Assembly: GCA_030039005.1 (NCBI GenBank)
Contig: JASHQT010000555.1
Coordinates: forward strand, 1-25,770
Direction of reading: 5' to 3'
Source of the DNA: Bryobacteraceae bacterium
GTDB taxonomy: Bacteria > Acidobacteriota > Terriglobia > Bryobacterales > Bryobacteraceae
Length of the DNA stretch: 25,770 nt
Part shown: in pieces, positions 16,861 through 25,020 of the stretch
Numbering within the stretch: position 1 is the first letter of the stretch
How the letters are laid out: each line of letters starts with the position of its first letter
Notes under the pieces: generated by a model
What the model was told of the DNA's origin: nothing
Seen by the model: only the letters and a program-made list of their open reading frames with translations
Database searches by the model: none
Position numbers and translations under genes: made by a program

Positions 16861-17357
16861 GAGATTTCCTTTCTGGCAAGCACGATCGCGCCCACGATCG
16901 CGATCAGGATCAGTACCGACGTCACTTCAAACGGCAGCAGGTAAGCGGTGAACAATTTGCGGCCGACATCGAGCGTGGTGCCCTGCCAGGCGCCGAAAAC
17001 AACGCCTTCGGTTTTGGGCAGCGTGGCCTGAATGATGAGACTAATCAGTCCGAGGAATGCCGCCAGCAGAAGGGCGCCCAAATATTTCACGAAGCGCGAT
17101 ACCTGGAACGTGGTGGCTTCGGCACCCGCGTTCAGCAGCATGATGACGAAGACGAACAGAACCATCACGGCGCCCGCATAGACGATCACCTGCGCCGCGG
17201 CGATAAATTCGCCGCCCAGCTGCAAATACAAGACCGCGAGCGACCCCATGACGCCGACCAGCGATAGCGCGCTCGCGATGGGGTGCGTCTGCACCACCAG
17301 GTTAATGCCGCAAAACACCGCGATGCCGGCAAAGATGATAAAGATCAGCGCAGTCAT
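16857..17357 (-). CDS. nuoJ: NADH-quinone oxidoreductase subunit J
   Basis: NuoJ is a five-helix membrane subunit near the quinone site; its third helix undergoes the pi-bulge transition during turnover. The 166 residues include NPIASAL-like HPIASALSLVGVMGSLAVLYL, the diagnostic EFIAAAQVIVYAGAVMVLFVFVIMLL and a closing helix TSVLILIAIVGAIVLARK. It begins two bases after nuoH. In most nuo operons nuoI lies between H and J; here there is no space or remnant for it. Confidence 0.97.
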   Translation of the reverse strand: MTALIFIIFAGIAVFCGINLVVQTHPIASALSLVGVMGSLAVLYLQLGGEFIAAAQVIVYAGAVMVLFVFVIMLLNAGAEATTFQVSRFVKYLGALLLAAFLGLISLIIQATLPKTEGVVFGAWQGTTLDVGRKLFTAYLLPFEVTSVLILIAIVGAIVLARKEIS

Positions 17358-17359
17358 TT

Positions 17360-18568
17360 CTATTTAGTCGTAAGGGCCACGATCAGGCTGGTGGCCAGCA
17401 GGTTGAGCATCGAAATCGGAAAGAGGCCGGTCCAGGCGAAGCGCATGAGCTGGTCGTAACGGAAGCGGGGCAGCGTGGCGCGCACCCAGATGAAGACGAA
17501 CAACAGCAGCAGGACTTTTCCGCAGAACCAGAACAGAGCCATCACAATCGATTTCAGGACGGCCAAGACCGGCACAACGACCGAGACCCCGAAGATGGCC
17601 GCCAGACCGAGAAAAACCAGGCCAGCGGCGGGCAGCGTGAATTTATCCTTGCGCCGCGCGGGATTGAGACCGTGGTAGACCGCAATCAGACCGGCGATCG
17701 CGAATACGATGATGGGAATGCAATCCGAATATGGTTCGGGGAACGGCGGGGTCCAACCACCCAGAAACAGCAGCGTGGCCACGCACGTCACGGTCACCAT
17801 ATTGGCGTATTCGGCCATGAAAAACGCCGCGAAGTTCATGCTGCTGTATTCGGTGTGGAAGCCGGCGACGAGCTCGTTTTCGGCTTCCGGAAGATCGAAC
17901 GGCACGCGATTGGTTTCGGCGAAGCCCGCGATGACGAAGACGATGAAGCCGAAGATTTCGGGGAACAGATTCCAGCGCGGGATGAAGCCCAGCCAGTAAC
18001 CGCTCTGGTAATTGACGATGTCGCGAAAATCGAGCGTATTGGCGAGCAGCAGCGGCGCGGCAACGGCCAGTCCCAGCGGCAGCTCATAGCTGATCATCTG
18101 CGCGGAACTGCGCAGGCCGCCGAGCAGCGCATACTTGTTGTTCGAAGCCCAGCCGCCGAGGGCGACGCCATACACGCCGATGGACGAAACCGCCAGCACG
18201 AATAGAACGCCGATGCGCAGATCGGTCAACTGCATCCACGTAGTCACCGGGCCGACGGTGATTTGCGGTCCGAAGGGAATCACCGCGATGGAAATGAGCG
18301 CCAGCGCCACGGCGACAAACGGCGCCAGCAGATAAAACAGCCGGTTGACATGCGAGGGAATCAGGCCTTCCTTGGTGATCAGCTTCACGACGTCGGCGAG
18401 CGGCTGGAGCAATCCGTGCGGGCCCACCCGATAGGGACCCACGCGAAGCTGCACGTGCGCGATGACTTTGCGTTCGATCCACTGCAAATACGCGAGCGTG
18501 GTCAGCAGAACGAACGCGACCACCGCCACCTTGATGAGGCTGATGATGAAGAAATTTTCGAGGATCAT
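17360..18568 (-). CDS. nuoH: NADH-quinone oxidoreductase subunit H
   Basis: NuoH anchors the membrane arm to the peripheral arm and forms much of the quinone chamber. Family marks are YLQWIERKVIAHVQLRVGPYRVGPHGLLQPLADVVKL, the acidic first loop, FAETNRVPFDLPEAENELVAGFHTEYS and FIWVRATLPRFRYDQLM. At 402 residues it is longer than the common 320-350. The extra length falls between GGWTPPFPEPYSD and FWFCGKVLL, where about 60 residues with two additional hydrophobic stretches (IIVFAIAGLIAVYHG and GLVFLGLAAIFGVSVVVPVL) are seen. It lies 11 bases after nuoG. Confidence 0.96.
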   Translation of the reverse strand: MILENFFIISLIKVAVVAFVLLTTLAYLQWIERKVIAHVQLRVGPYRVGPHGLLQPLADVVKLITKEGLIPSHVNRLFYLLAPFVAVALALISIAVIPFGPQITVGPVTTWMQLTDLRIGVLFVLAVSSIGVYGVALGGWASNNKYALLGGLRSSAQMISYELPLGLAVAAPLLLANTLDFRDIVNYQSGYWLGFIPRWNLFPEIFGFIVFVIAGFAETNRVPFDLPEAENELVAGFHTEYSSMNFAAFFMAEYANMVTVTCVATLLFLGGWTPPFPEPYSDCIPIIVFAIAGLIAVYHGLNPARRKDKFTLPAAGLVFLGLAAIFGVSVVVPVLAVLKSIVMALFWFCGKVLLLLFVFIWVRATLPRFRYDQLMRFAWTGLFPISMLNLLATSLIVALTTK

Positions 18569-18579
18569 GAGCGGTTCAC

Positions 18580-20682
18580 TCAGCGCGGCTCGGCGTACAG
18601 CGCGCCGGGCGCCTCGAGTACCGAGTTCAGCTTCTTCGAGTAACGTCCCAAAGTGCCGGACGTGAACAGGGTGTCGCGAGCGGATTGAATCAGCTCCGGC
18701 CGCGAAGCCGCTTCGACGCGGCCATTCACCGGCGCGGTCTGCGCTGCTCCCCCTGTTGCGAGTACGGGCAAAGGAATATTATAACCATGCACGTTCCGGC
18801 GAATCTCTTCGAATACCTTGTCGGCCGACCAGATGCCGATGTTCGCGCCCATTTCTTTCGCGAGCAGGCCGAAGATTTCAAGGTCGGGCTTGGCGCCCAT
18901 CACCTGCACGCCTCCCTTCAGGCGCTGCACTTCGCCGCACACGTTGGTCACGGTGCCGTGCTTTTCGTAGGCCGATGCCGCGGGCAATAAGATGTCAGCG
19001 CGCGCGGCGGTCTCTGTCAGGAACAGATCCTGCACGATGACAAAAGTGTTCCCTGTGGCGAGAGCTGTGTGCTTCAGCGGGTTTGCGCCCACCACCCACA
19101 GCACGTCGAGACTGGACGCCGCGAGAATTTCGTCGTAGGCCAGGCCATGTCCCGCAACCGGCTGGTAGCCGGGCCCCAGATCGGGACTCAATCCCATGTC
19201 GGCGGCGCCGCGGGAATTGGAATAATCCACCAGGCAGACGTATTTCACTGGAATGCCGAGCGAATCGCCGAACGCGACCAAGGTTCGGATGGCGTTGCCC
19301 TTGATGGTGTCGCCGAAAACGATGACCAGCTCGGTTTCGTTCTTGAGCTGCTCGCGCAACGATTCCACATCGGCCAACTCGCGGCCGGGCACAGTGATGA
19401 TGCTGCGCACGGCGATGCTCTGCTCGCGCACCGGGCCCGGCGTCACGGTGTACACGTGCGCGTCGTGATGGCGGTAGTTGGCGCGGATCTGGAACGCCAG
19501 GAACGGGTGCTGCTGGGAAAGATCGCTCGAGATGATCAGGATCGCTTTGTGGTCGTAGAGATCGGCGGTGGAGGCGAGGGCGTCCTGTTTGCCAGTCTCC
19601 TGCCTGCCACTCAAGGCATCGAGCAGCGTGGCGACGTCGCCGGTGCGGTGGTGATCGATATTATTCGTGCCCAGGATTTCGCGCGCGAACTTCTGCAAAA
19701 AATAGCTTTCTTCGTTGCTGGTGTGATTGGACCCGATGACGCCAAAATTGCCGCCGCTCGCCTTCACCTCGTTGAGTTTCGCTGCCGCGGCCGACAAAGC
19801 TTCGGACCACGACGCCGGTTCGAGCTTGCCGTTCCGGCGGATCATGGGCGATTGCAGACGCTCGGGACTGTTCACGAAATCGGCGGCGTAGCGCCCCTTG
19901 ATGCACAGGAACTCGCCGTTGAGCCCGGAACGGTCGCGATTGTTGCCGCGAATGATTTCGTTGTTGCGAACGCCGAGCGTGGTTTTGCAGCCATCGGCGC
20001 AATGCGTGCAGATGGTGCCGACGTGCTTCATCTCCCAGGGGCGCGTTTTATAACGATAGGTGCCGCTGGTGAGCGCACCCACGGGACAAATGTCGATGCA
20101 CATGCCGCATTCGTCGCAATCCAGGTGATCCAGCTTGTTGGGTTCGATGATCGAAACCGAGCCGCGATTGCCGACGCCCAGCGCCTTGACGCCCATGCCT
20201 TCGTCGCAGATGCGCACGCAGCGGTAACACAGAATGCAGCGCGGCTTGTCGTAAAACACGACGGGCGACCATTGTTCTTCGTCGAAGTGCTGCTTTTGCT
20301 CCAGGAACCGGCTCTCGCCCATCCCGTAGCTGAACGTCATGTCCTGAAGCTCGCACTCGCCGCCCTTGTCGCACACCGGGCAATCCAGCGGATGATTGGT
20401 GAGCAGGAACTCCACCGTGCCTCTGCGCGCCTCATGCACCACCGGCGAGCCGGTGTGGACCACCATGCCCTCGCCGACGGGAAGCGTGCATGCTACTTGC
20501 AGCTTCGGCGTTTTCTCCACCTCCACCAGGCACATGCGGCAGGCGGCCGGCTGCGACAGGCCGTCGTAATAGCAGAACGACGGGATCTCGATGCCCACCT
20601 GCCGGGCGGCGTTAATCAGCAAGGTTCCGGGCGCGGCCTGTACGGCTTTGCCGTCAATTGTGAGATGGATTAGGTCAGCCAT
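18580..20682 (-). CDS. nuoG: NADH-quinone oxidoreductase subunit G
   Basis: NuoG is the large iron-sulfur subunit of the peripheral arm. In 700 residues the cluster ligands can be read: N1b [2Fe-2S] C37, C48, C51, C65; N5 H97, C101, C104, C110; N4 C149, C152, C155 with C199; and N7 C225, C228, C232, C260. It also has C159, C189, C192 and C195, so the N4 region is a complete two-cluster ferredoxin domain like that of NAD-linked formate dehydrogenases and [FeFe] hydrogenases. Most classical NuoG proteins keep only the N4 ligands here. The remainder (about 280-640) is the molybdopterin-oxidoreductase fold without cofactor. Sequence from about 640 onward is a short unconserved tail. nuoF ends six bases upstream. 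Confidence 0.96.
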   Translation of the reverse strand: MADLIHLTIDGKAVQAAPGTLLINAARQVGIEIPSFCYYDGLSQPAACRMCLVEVEKTPKLQVACTLPVGEGMVVHTGSPVVHEARRGTVEFLLTNHPLDCPVCDKGGECELQDMTFSYGMGESRFLEQKQHFDEEQWSPVVFYDKPRCILCYRCVRICDEGMGVKALGVGNRGSVSIIEPNKLDHLDCDECGMCIDICPVGALTSGTYRYKTRPWEMKHVGTICTHCADGCKTTLGVRNNEIIRGNNRDRSGLNGEFLCIKGRYAADFVNSPERLQSPMIRRNGKLEPASWSEALSAAAAKLNEVKASGGNFGVIGSNHTSNEESYFLQKFAREILGTNNIDHHRTGDVATLLDALSGRQETGKQDALASTADLYDHKAILIISSDLSQQHPFLAFQIRANYRHHDAHVYTVTPGPVREQSIAVRSIITVPGRELADVESLREQLKNETELVIVFGDTIKGNAIRTLVAFGDSLGIPVKYVCLVDYSNSRGAADMGLSPDLGPGYQPVAGHGLAYDEILAASSLDVLWVVGANPLKHTALATGNTFVIVQDLFLTETAARADILLPAASAYEKHGTVTNVCGEVQRLKGGVQVMGAKPDLEIFGLLAKEMGANIGIWSADKVFEEIRRNVHGYNIPLPVLATGGAAQTAPVNGRVEAASRPELIQSARDTLFTSGTLGRYSKKLNSVLEAPGALYAEPR

Positions 20683-20688
20683 GAGGAT

Positions 20689-21999
20689 TTAGGCCATCAC
20701 CAGTTCCGATGCATGCGCGTACGGGCAGGGTTTGCCGTTCAAATGCGCTTCGAAATCTTCTGGAAATTTCTCGACGATCGAAATCGTGGGCATCGCCGCG
20801 GCGTCGCCCAGGGCGCAAAACGTCCGGCCCAGCATGTTCTTGGAGAGCTCGCCGAGCAGCGGGATGTCGCTCTTGATTCCGCCGCCCGAATGGAAACGGT
20901 CCAACATGCGCTTGAGCCAGGTGGTGCCCTCGCGGCACGGGATGCACCAGCCGCAGCTTTCGTGCGCGTAAAACTTCATGATGCGCTGAGCGAACTTCAC
21001 CATGCAGGTGTCTTCGTCCAAAATCACCGTGCCGCCCGAGCCCAGCATGCTCTTCACCTTGGCGAGCGAATCGAAATCCATGGCGATATCGCACTCGTCG
21101 GCCTTCAGCAGCGGACACGACGAACCGCCCGGCACCACGGCCTTTAACTTCTTACCGTTGCGCATGCCGCCGCCGACCTCATAGATCATGCGCAGCAAGT
21201 TGAATCCGGTCGGCAGCTCGTAAACGCCGGGCTTATTGATGTGCCCGGACAGGCAAACCAATCGCGTCCCGCCGTTCTTGGGCGTGCCGAGCGCCGCGAA
21301 TGCCGCGCCGCCATCGCGAATAATGGCCGGAACGGCCGAAAACGTTTCGACGTTATTCAGAAGCGTCGGCGATTGCCAAGCGCCCACCACAGCCGGGAAA
21401 GGCGGCTTCAAACGGGGCACGCCGCGCTTGCCTTCGATGGAATCGAGCAGCGCGGTTTCTTCCCCGCACTCGTAGGCGCCCGCTCCGGTGTGTGTGTACA
21501 GATCGAAGTCGAAGCCCGTGCCCTGGATGTTTTTGCCCAGGTAGCCGCGCGAATACGCTTCGGCGATGGCGCGGTCCATCGCTTCGATCAAGTAACGATA
21601 CTCGCCGCGAATATAGATGTAGCCCTTGTGCGCACCCACCGCGCGCCCGGCGATCAGAATGCCTTCGATCAACTGGTGGGGATCGTTTTCCATCAGCAGC
21701 CGGTCTTTGCAGGTGCCCGGCTCGCTCTCGTCGGCGTTGATGATGACATACTTCGGTTTGGGCGAATTGCGTGGCACGAAGCTCCACTTCATGCCGGTGG
21801 GGAATCCGGCGCCGCCGCGCCCGCGCAGCGCGGACACCTTCACTTCTTCGATGATCTGCTCGGGCGTCATCTCCATGGCCTTGAAGAAGGCCTTGAATCC
21901 GTCGGTGGCGAGATAAGTGTCGAGCGATTCCGAATGCGGGAGACCAAAGCGTTTGGTCAGGATTTTGACTTCGAGCGGGCTGGGTTCGTTGTAGAGCAT
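20689..21999 (-). CDS. nuoF: NADH-quinone oxidoreductase subunit F
   Basis: NuoF binds NADH and FMN and passes electrons into the cluster chain through N3. The 436 residues show the nucleotide-binding RGRGGAGFPTGMKW at 59-72, NADESEPGTCKDR at 88-100, the GAYECGEETALLDSIEG block at 174-190, and the N3 [4Fe-4S] ligands C349, C352, C355 (ESCGWCIPCREGT) and C395. All residues needed for NADH oxidation appear present. It follows the small unrecognised ORF by six bases. Confidence 0.97.
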   Translation of the reverse strand: MLYNEPSPLEVKILTKRFGLPHSESLDTYLATDGFKAFFKAMEMTPEQIIEEVKVSALRGRGGAGFPTGMKWSFVPRNSPKPKYVIINADESEPGTCKDRLLMENDPHQLIEGILIAGRAVGAHKGYIYIRGEYRYLIEAMDRAIAEAYSRGYLGKNIQGTGFDFDLYTHTGAGAYECGEETALLDSIEGKRGVPRLKPPFPAVVGAWQSPTLLNNVETFSAVPAIIRDGGAAFAALGTPKNGGTRLVCLSGHINKPGVYELPTGFNLLRMIYEVGGGMRNGKKLKAVVPGGSSCPLLKADECDIAMDFDSLAKVKSMLGSGGTVILDEDTCMVKFAQRIMKFYAHESCGWCIPCREGTTWLKRMLDRFHSGGGIKSDIPLLGELSKNMLGRTFCALGDAAAMPTISIVEKFPEDFEAHLNGKPCPYAHASELVMA

Positions 22000-22005
22000 C
22001 GTAAG

Positions 22006-22242
22006 CTAATTGGGCCGAGTGCGCGGCCGCGTTTCAAGGTTGAGCAGACGCTCCTCCACGATATTCAAGCGCTCGCGGAGGGCGGCGGTGGACGCCTCGC
22101 AGCCGCTCAGGCGAAGGTCGTGTACTTTCATTTGTGAACGGAAGTGCGCCAGCAAGACGTCCTGGACCTCGCGCACAAGCAGTTTGATCTCGGAGACGGC
22201 GTCCTGCAAGTCCTTTTTAGTGACCAGCTCGTTGTCAGCCAT
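22006..22242 (-). CDS. Unrecognised small coiled-coil-like ORF inside the nuo operon
   Basis: A 78-residue ORF between nuoE and nuoF that is not a complex I subunit I know. It begins two bases after the nuoE stop and has a strong Shine-Dalgarno, GAGGAGGG, about 11 bases upstream within the nuoE end (22254-22261), stronger than most in this operon. The protein is highly charged and helical, with heptad-like spacing in KKDLQDAVSEIKLLVREVQDVLL and again in LRERLNIVEERLLNLE, separated by a short segment with the only Cys. It ends in a basic RPRTRPN tail. There is no membrane segment or signal peptide. It may be an accessory or assembly protein, or simply a passenger; only its position and ribosome site argue that it is made. 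Confidence 0.72.
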   Translation of the reverse strand: MADNELVTKKDLQDAVSEIKLLVREVQDVLLAHFRSQMKVHDLRLSGCEASTAALRERLNIVEERLLNLETRPRTRPN

Positions 22243-22244
22243 AT

Positions 22245-22727
22245 CTAGCGCGCCCTCCTCACGTCCTCGATCAGTTGATCCAACTTCTCAGGCGTCACGT
22301 TGTGATGGAAATCGTAATTGAGCTGGATGGCCGGCGCCCAACTGCACGCGCCCATGCACTCCACTTCTTCGAGCGAAAACAATCCGTCGGGCGTCACCTC
22401 CTTGTTCCCGATTCCCAGCTTCTTCGATGCATAGTGGTACAGCTCCTCGCCGCCCAGAATCAGGCAACTGATGTTGGTGCACACCTGCACGTGGCACCGG
22501 CCGAGCGGCTTGCGGTGCAGCATCGAATAGTAGCCCACCACCTCGTCCACCTGCAAGGGCTGCACCTTGCAGCGCCGCGCCACCTCTTCGATCAATTGAG
22601 TCGAAATGTGGCCCACTTCGTCCTGCGCGTAGAGCAGCATGGGCACGATGGCCGAGCGCGTGCGCCCCGGCGGATAGCTTTCCAGCAGCTTGGCGAATCT
22701 GGTTTCGAGTTCCGGAGAGAATGTCAT
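22245..22727 (-). CDS. nuoE: NADH-quinone oxidoreductase subunit E
   Basis: NuoE carries the off-pathway N1a [2Fe-2S] cluster next to FMN in NuoF. The 160-residue protein has the thioredoxin-like fold with ligands C83 and C88 (VCTNISC) and C124 and C128 (ECMGACSWAP). The N-terminal helical part includes RSAIVPMLLYAQDEVGHIS and the VDEVVGYYSML segment typical of the family. It starts 14 bases after nuoD ends. Its last codons contain the ribosome site for the following small ORF. Confidence 0.97.
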   Translation of the reverse strand: MTFSPELETRFAKLLESYPPGRTRSAIVPMLLYAQDEVGHISTQLIEEVARRCKVQPLQVDEVVGYYSMLHRKPLGRCHVQVCTNISCLILGGEELYHYASKKLGIGNKEVTPDGLFSLEEVECMGACSWAPAIQLNYDFHHNVTPEKLDQLIEDVRRAR

Positions 22728-22741
22728 TAGCGATCGTCTCT

Positions 22742-23992
22742 TTAGCGGTCTACATCTCCCAGCACAAAATCCATGCTACCGAGCGAGGCGATCGAATCGG
22801 CCAGCAAGCGGCCTTCGAGCAGCGCGCCCAAGGCTTGAAGATTCCCGAAGCTCGGCGTTCGCATGAACACGCGGTAGGGATGCGACGTCCCGTTGCTCAC
22901 CACGTAATAACCGATTTCGCCGCGCGGCGATTCGATCGCCTGATATACCTCGCCGGCCGGCACGCGGAAGCCTTCGGTGACGATCTTGAAATGATAGATC
23001 AGCGCTTCCATCTGGGTCTTCATCTTTTCTCGCTCGGGCAGCACGATCTTCGGCGCGGCGGCCTGCCACGCGCCTTCCGGCATGCCTTCGAGGGCCTGTT
23101 TGATGATGCGCGCGCTCTGGCGCATCTCTTCCAGCCGCACGCGATACCGCGCGAAGACGTCGTTTTCGGTATGCACGGGGATCTCGAAATCGAACTGATC
23201 GTAGCTCGAATAAGGCTCGTCCTTGCGGACGTCCCACTTGATGCCGGCGGCGCGAATCATCGGCCCCGTGACGCCCAAATCGAGCAGATCCTCCACGGGA
23301 ACGAAACCCACGCCCTGCGTGCGAATTTTCCAGATGGGATTCGAGTTGAGCAGATTTTCATACTCGTCCACCTTACTCGGGAAGGCGTTGATGAATTTGC
23401 CGACCGCCTGCTGCCATCCGCGCGGAGGCTCCAGCGCCAAACCGCCGATGCGAATGTAGCTGGTCATCATGCGCTGGCCGGAGAACATCTCGAAGATCCG
23501 CAGGATGTCCTCGCGCTCGCGGAAGCAGTAGAAGAACACCGTCATGGCGCCGATGTCGAGCGCGTGCGTTCCCAGCCACACCAGATGGCTGCTCAGGCGC
23601 TGGAGTTCGGCCAGCATCACACGCGTCCATTGCGCCTTAGGCGGGATTTCGATGTCGCCGATCAGCTTCTCCACCGCCAGCGCGTAGACCAGGTTGTTGG
23701 AGAGGTTCGACAGATAATCCACGCGGTCGGTCAGCGTGACGGCCTGGTGCCAGGTCTTGACCTCGCATTCTTTCTCGATGCCGGTGTGCAGGAATCCGAT
23801 ATCGGGCACGGCCTTGAGAATCGTCTCACCGTCCAGCTCCAGCACGATGCGCAATACGCCGTGCGTGGACGGATGCTGCGGGCCCATGTTCAGGATCATG
23901 TTGCGCGTGCCGGCTGCCGGAGCGATGCCCTGCTCTTCTTGGGTGGCGGCCGTCGCGCTGATGGAATCGGTATGCAGTGTAATGTCGCGCAT
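22742..23992 (-). CDS. nuoD: NADH-quinone oxidoreductase subunit D (49-kDa)
   Basis: NuoD, related to the hydrogenase large subunit, forms the quinone headgroup pocket with NuoB. The 416 residues begin the fold with NMGPQHPSTHGVLRIVLELDGE, which includes the quinone-site His; DRVDYLS supplies the quinone-site Tyr. The C-terminus SMDFVLGDVDR is the invariant family end. An N-terminal extension of about 30 polar residues precedes the conserved part. It is separate from nuoC (two bases apart), not fused as in E. coli. Its direct partner NuoB is not encoded in the window. Confidence 0.97.
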   Translation of the reverse strand: MRDITLHTDSISATAATQEEQGIAPAAGTRNMILNMGPQHPSTHGVLRIVLELDGETILKAVPDIGFLHTGIEKECEVKTWHQAVTLTDRVDYLSNLSNNLVYALAVEKLIGDIEIPPKAQWTRVMLAELQRLSSHLVWLGTHALDIGAMTVFFYCFREREDILRIFEMFSGQRMMTSYIRIGGLALEPPRGWQQAVGKFINAFPSKVDEYENLLNSNPIWKIRTQGVGFVPVEDLLDLGVTGPMIRAAGIKWDVRKDEPYSSYDQFDFEIPVHTENDVFARYRVRLEEMRQSARIIKQALEGMPEGAWQAAAPKIVLPEREKMKTQMEALIYHFKIVTEGFRVPAGEVYQAIESPRGEIGYYVVSNGTSHPYRVFMRTPSFGNLQALGALLEGRLLADSIASLGSMDFVLGDVDR

Positions 23993-23994
23993 TT

Positions 23995-24489
23995 TTAGCT
24001 CGATTCGTCCTGATAGCTGTACTTGAAGCCGTGTACGGGATAATCTTTGCGCAATGGGTAGCCTTCCCAGTCGCTCGGCATTAAGATGCGCGTCAAGTCC
24101 GGGTGATTGCGGAACCGAACGCCGAACAGATCGAAAACCTCGCGTTCGTACCAGTTGGCGCTGCGCCAGACAGCGGTGACCGAATCGATGTACGGGTCAC
24201 TGTCGGATACCCAGCACTTCAGCCGCAGCCGATCCTGCCGGTCGAGCGAGTGCAACAGGTAGACCACTTCGAAACGCGGATCGGCGGGGAGCCAATCGAC
24301 GCCCGTGATCCCGCTCAGGCGGATGTAGTTCTGCTGGTCTTTCAAAAAGCGGCAGACACCGACGATCTGGGCCGGGGCAATCCACAACGTCGGCTCGTTG
24401 TGTACGGCGTGGCCGGAGGTGATGGCATCGGGGAGCGCGGCATCGAGCGCCGCCGCGGCTGCGTGGTCCTTCAAAACGTCAGGCAGCAT
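23995..24489 (-). CDS. nuoC: NADH-quinone oxidoreductase subunit C (30-kDa)
   Basis: NuoC is a structural subunit of the quinone module. The 164 residues end in the diagnostic block [20 protein letters not shown] followed by [21 protein letters not shown] at about 110-150. The first 40 residues are variable and alanine-rich. The ATG at 24489 lies inside the end of nuoA (11-base overlap). In most operons nuoB occupies this junction; the tight overlap shows that it is truly missing here. Confidence 0.96.
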   Translation of the reverse strand: MLPDVLKDHAAAAALDAALPDAITSGHAVHNEPTLWIAPAQIVGVCRFLKDQQNYIRLSGITGVDWLPADPRFEVVYLLHSLDRQDRLRLKCWVSDSDPYIDSVTAVWRSANWYEREVFDLFGVRFRNHPDLTRILMPSDWEGYPLRKDYPVHGFKYSYQDESS

Positions 24490-24922
24490 TCTTCTTCACC
24501 GGGCCCTTTTTCAGCGCGCTTTGCATGTCATACGGACTTCCCTCCGTGGTCTCGTGCGACCAATCGAGCGCGCCCTTCTTCCAGATGTAAAAGAACCCCG
24601 ACAAAATCAGAACCACGAACAGAAGCATTTCAATGAACCCGAACAGCTTCAGCTCGCGATAGACCACGGCCCACGGGTAGAGAAACACCGCTTCGATGTC
24701 GAAAAGGATGAAAACGATGGCTACCAGGTAGAACTTGACGCTGAAGCGCTCGCGCGCGCTGCCGGTGGGCGCGATGCCGGATTCATAAGGCGAATCCTTC
24801 ACCCGGTTGCGTACCCGTTTGCCGAGCAGAAAGGAGATGGCCACCAGCGCAGCCGCCACCACGACGGCGATGACGATCTGCACCAGCACGGGAAAGTACG
24901 TATCGGGATATGAAGTCGGCAT
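24479..24922 (-). CDS. nuoA: NADH-quinone oxidoreductase subunit A
   Basis: NuoA is a three-helix membrane subunit whose first loop lines the quinone entry area. From ATG 24922 it has 147 residues: helix one [25 protein letters not shown], the [43 protein letters not shown] block with the conserved acidic residues, and a third helix [20 protein letters not shown]. About 30 residues follow as a soluble tail, longer than usual. A reading from 25039 adds 39 unconserved residues across the promoter region and was rejected. There is no clear Shine-Dalgarno. It is the first gene of the operon. Confidence 0.95.
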   Translation of the reverse strand: MPTSYPDTYFPVLVQIVIAVVVAAALVAISFLLGKRVRNRVKDSPYESGIAPTGSARERFSVKFYLVAIVFILFDIEAVFLYPWAVVYRELKLFGFIEMLLFVVLILSGFFYIWKKGALDWSHETTEGSPYDMQSALKKGPVKKNAA

Positions 24923-24942
24923 GCGAGTTGGAGGATGGTGGC

Positions 24943-24969
24943 TTGAGAGCCCTAACATTCGACTATAAT
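24943..24969 (+). promoter_or_regulatory. Predicted thiS promoter
   Basis: TTGAGA (24943-24948) and a consensus TATAAT (24964-24969) are 15 bases apart, slightly short. The -10 is 52 bases ahead of the thiS ATG. It overlaps the opposing nuo -10. Confidence 0.5.
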
Positions 24970-24991
24970 GAGATCCGGCCTCGGGCCGCAA
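24962..24991 (-). promoter_or_regulatory. Predicted nuo operon promoter
   Basis: On the minus strand TTGCGG (24986-24991) and TATAGT (24962-24967) are spaced 18 bases apart, 40 bases ahead of nuoA. The -10 shares four bases with the thiS TATAAT on the other strand. Confidence 0.5.
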
Positions 24992-25020
24992 GTTCGGTCT
25001 CCGGATTCGAGAAACGCGGG

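Larger units (their letters stand above)
11659..24922 (-). other. nuo operon lacking nuoB and nuoI
   Basis: Thirteen leftward genes in the order nuoA, C, D, E, an unrecognised ORF, F, G, H, J, K, L, M, N run with overlaps or gaps of under 30 bases, implying one transcript. nuoB would be expected between A and C (which overlap by 11 bases) and nuoI between H and J (2 bases apart); neither is present. The last gene ends two bases from the convergent mini-rod gene. Confidence 0.9.

Noticed and set aside
19069..20673. A 534-codon plus-strand ORF opposite nuoG
   Set aside because: It is an antisense shadow of a GC-rich gene: composition is His/Ala/Arg-rich, no family is recognisable and nuoG motifs are fully intact on the other strand.
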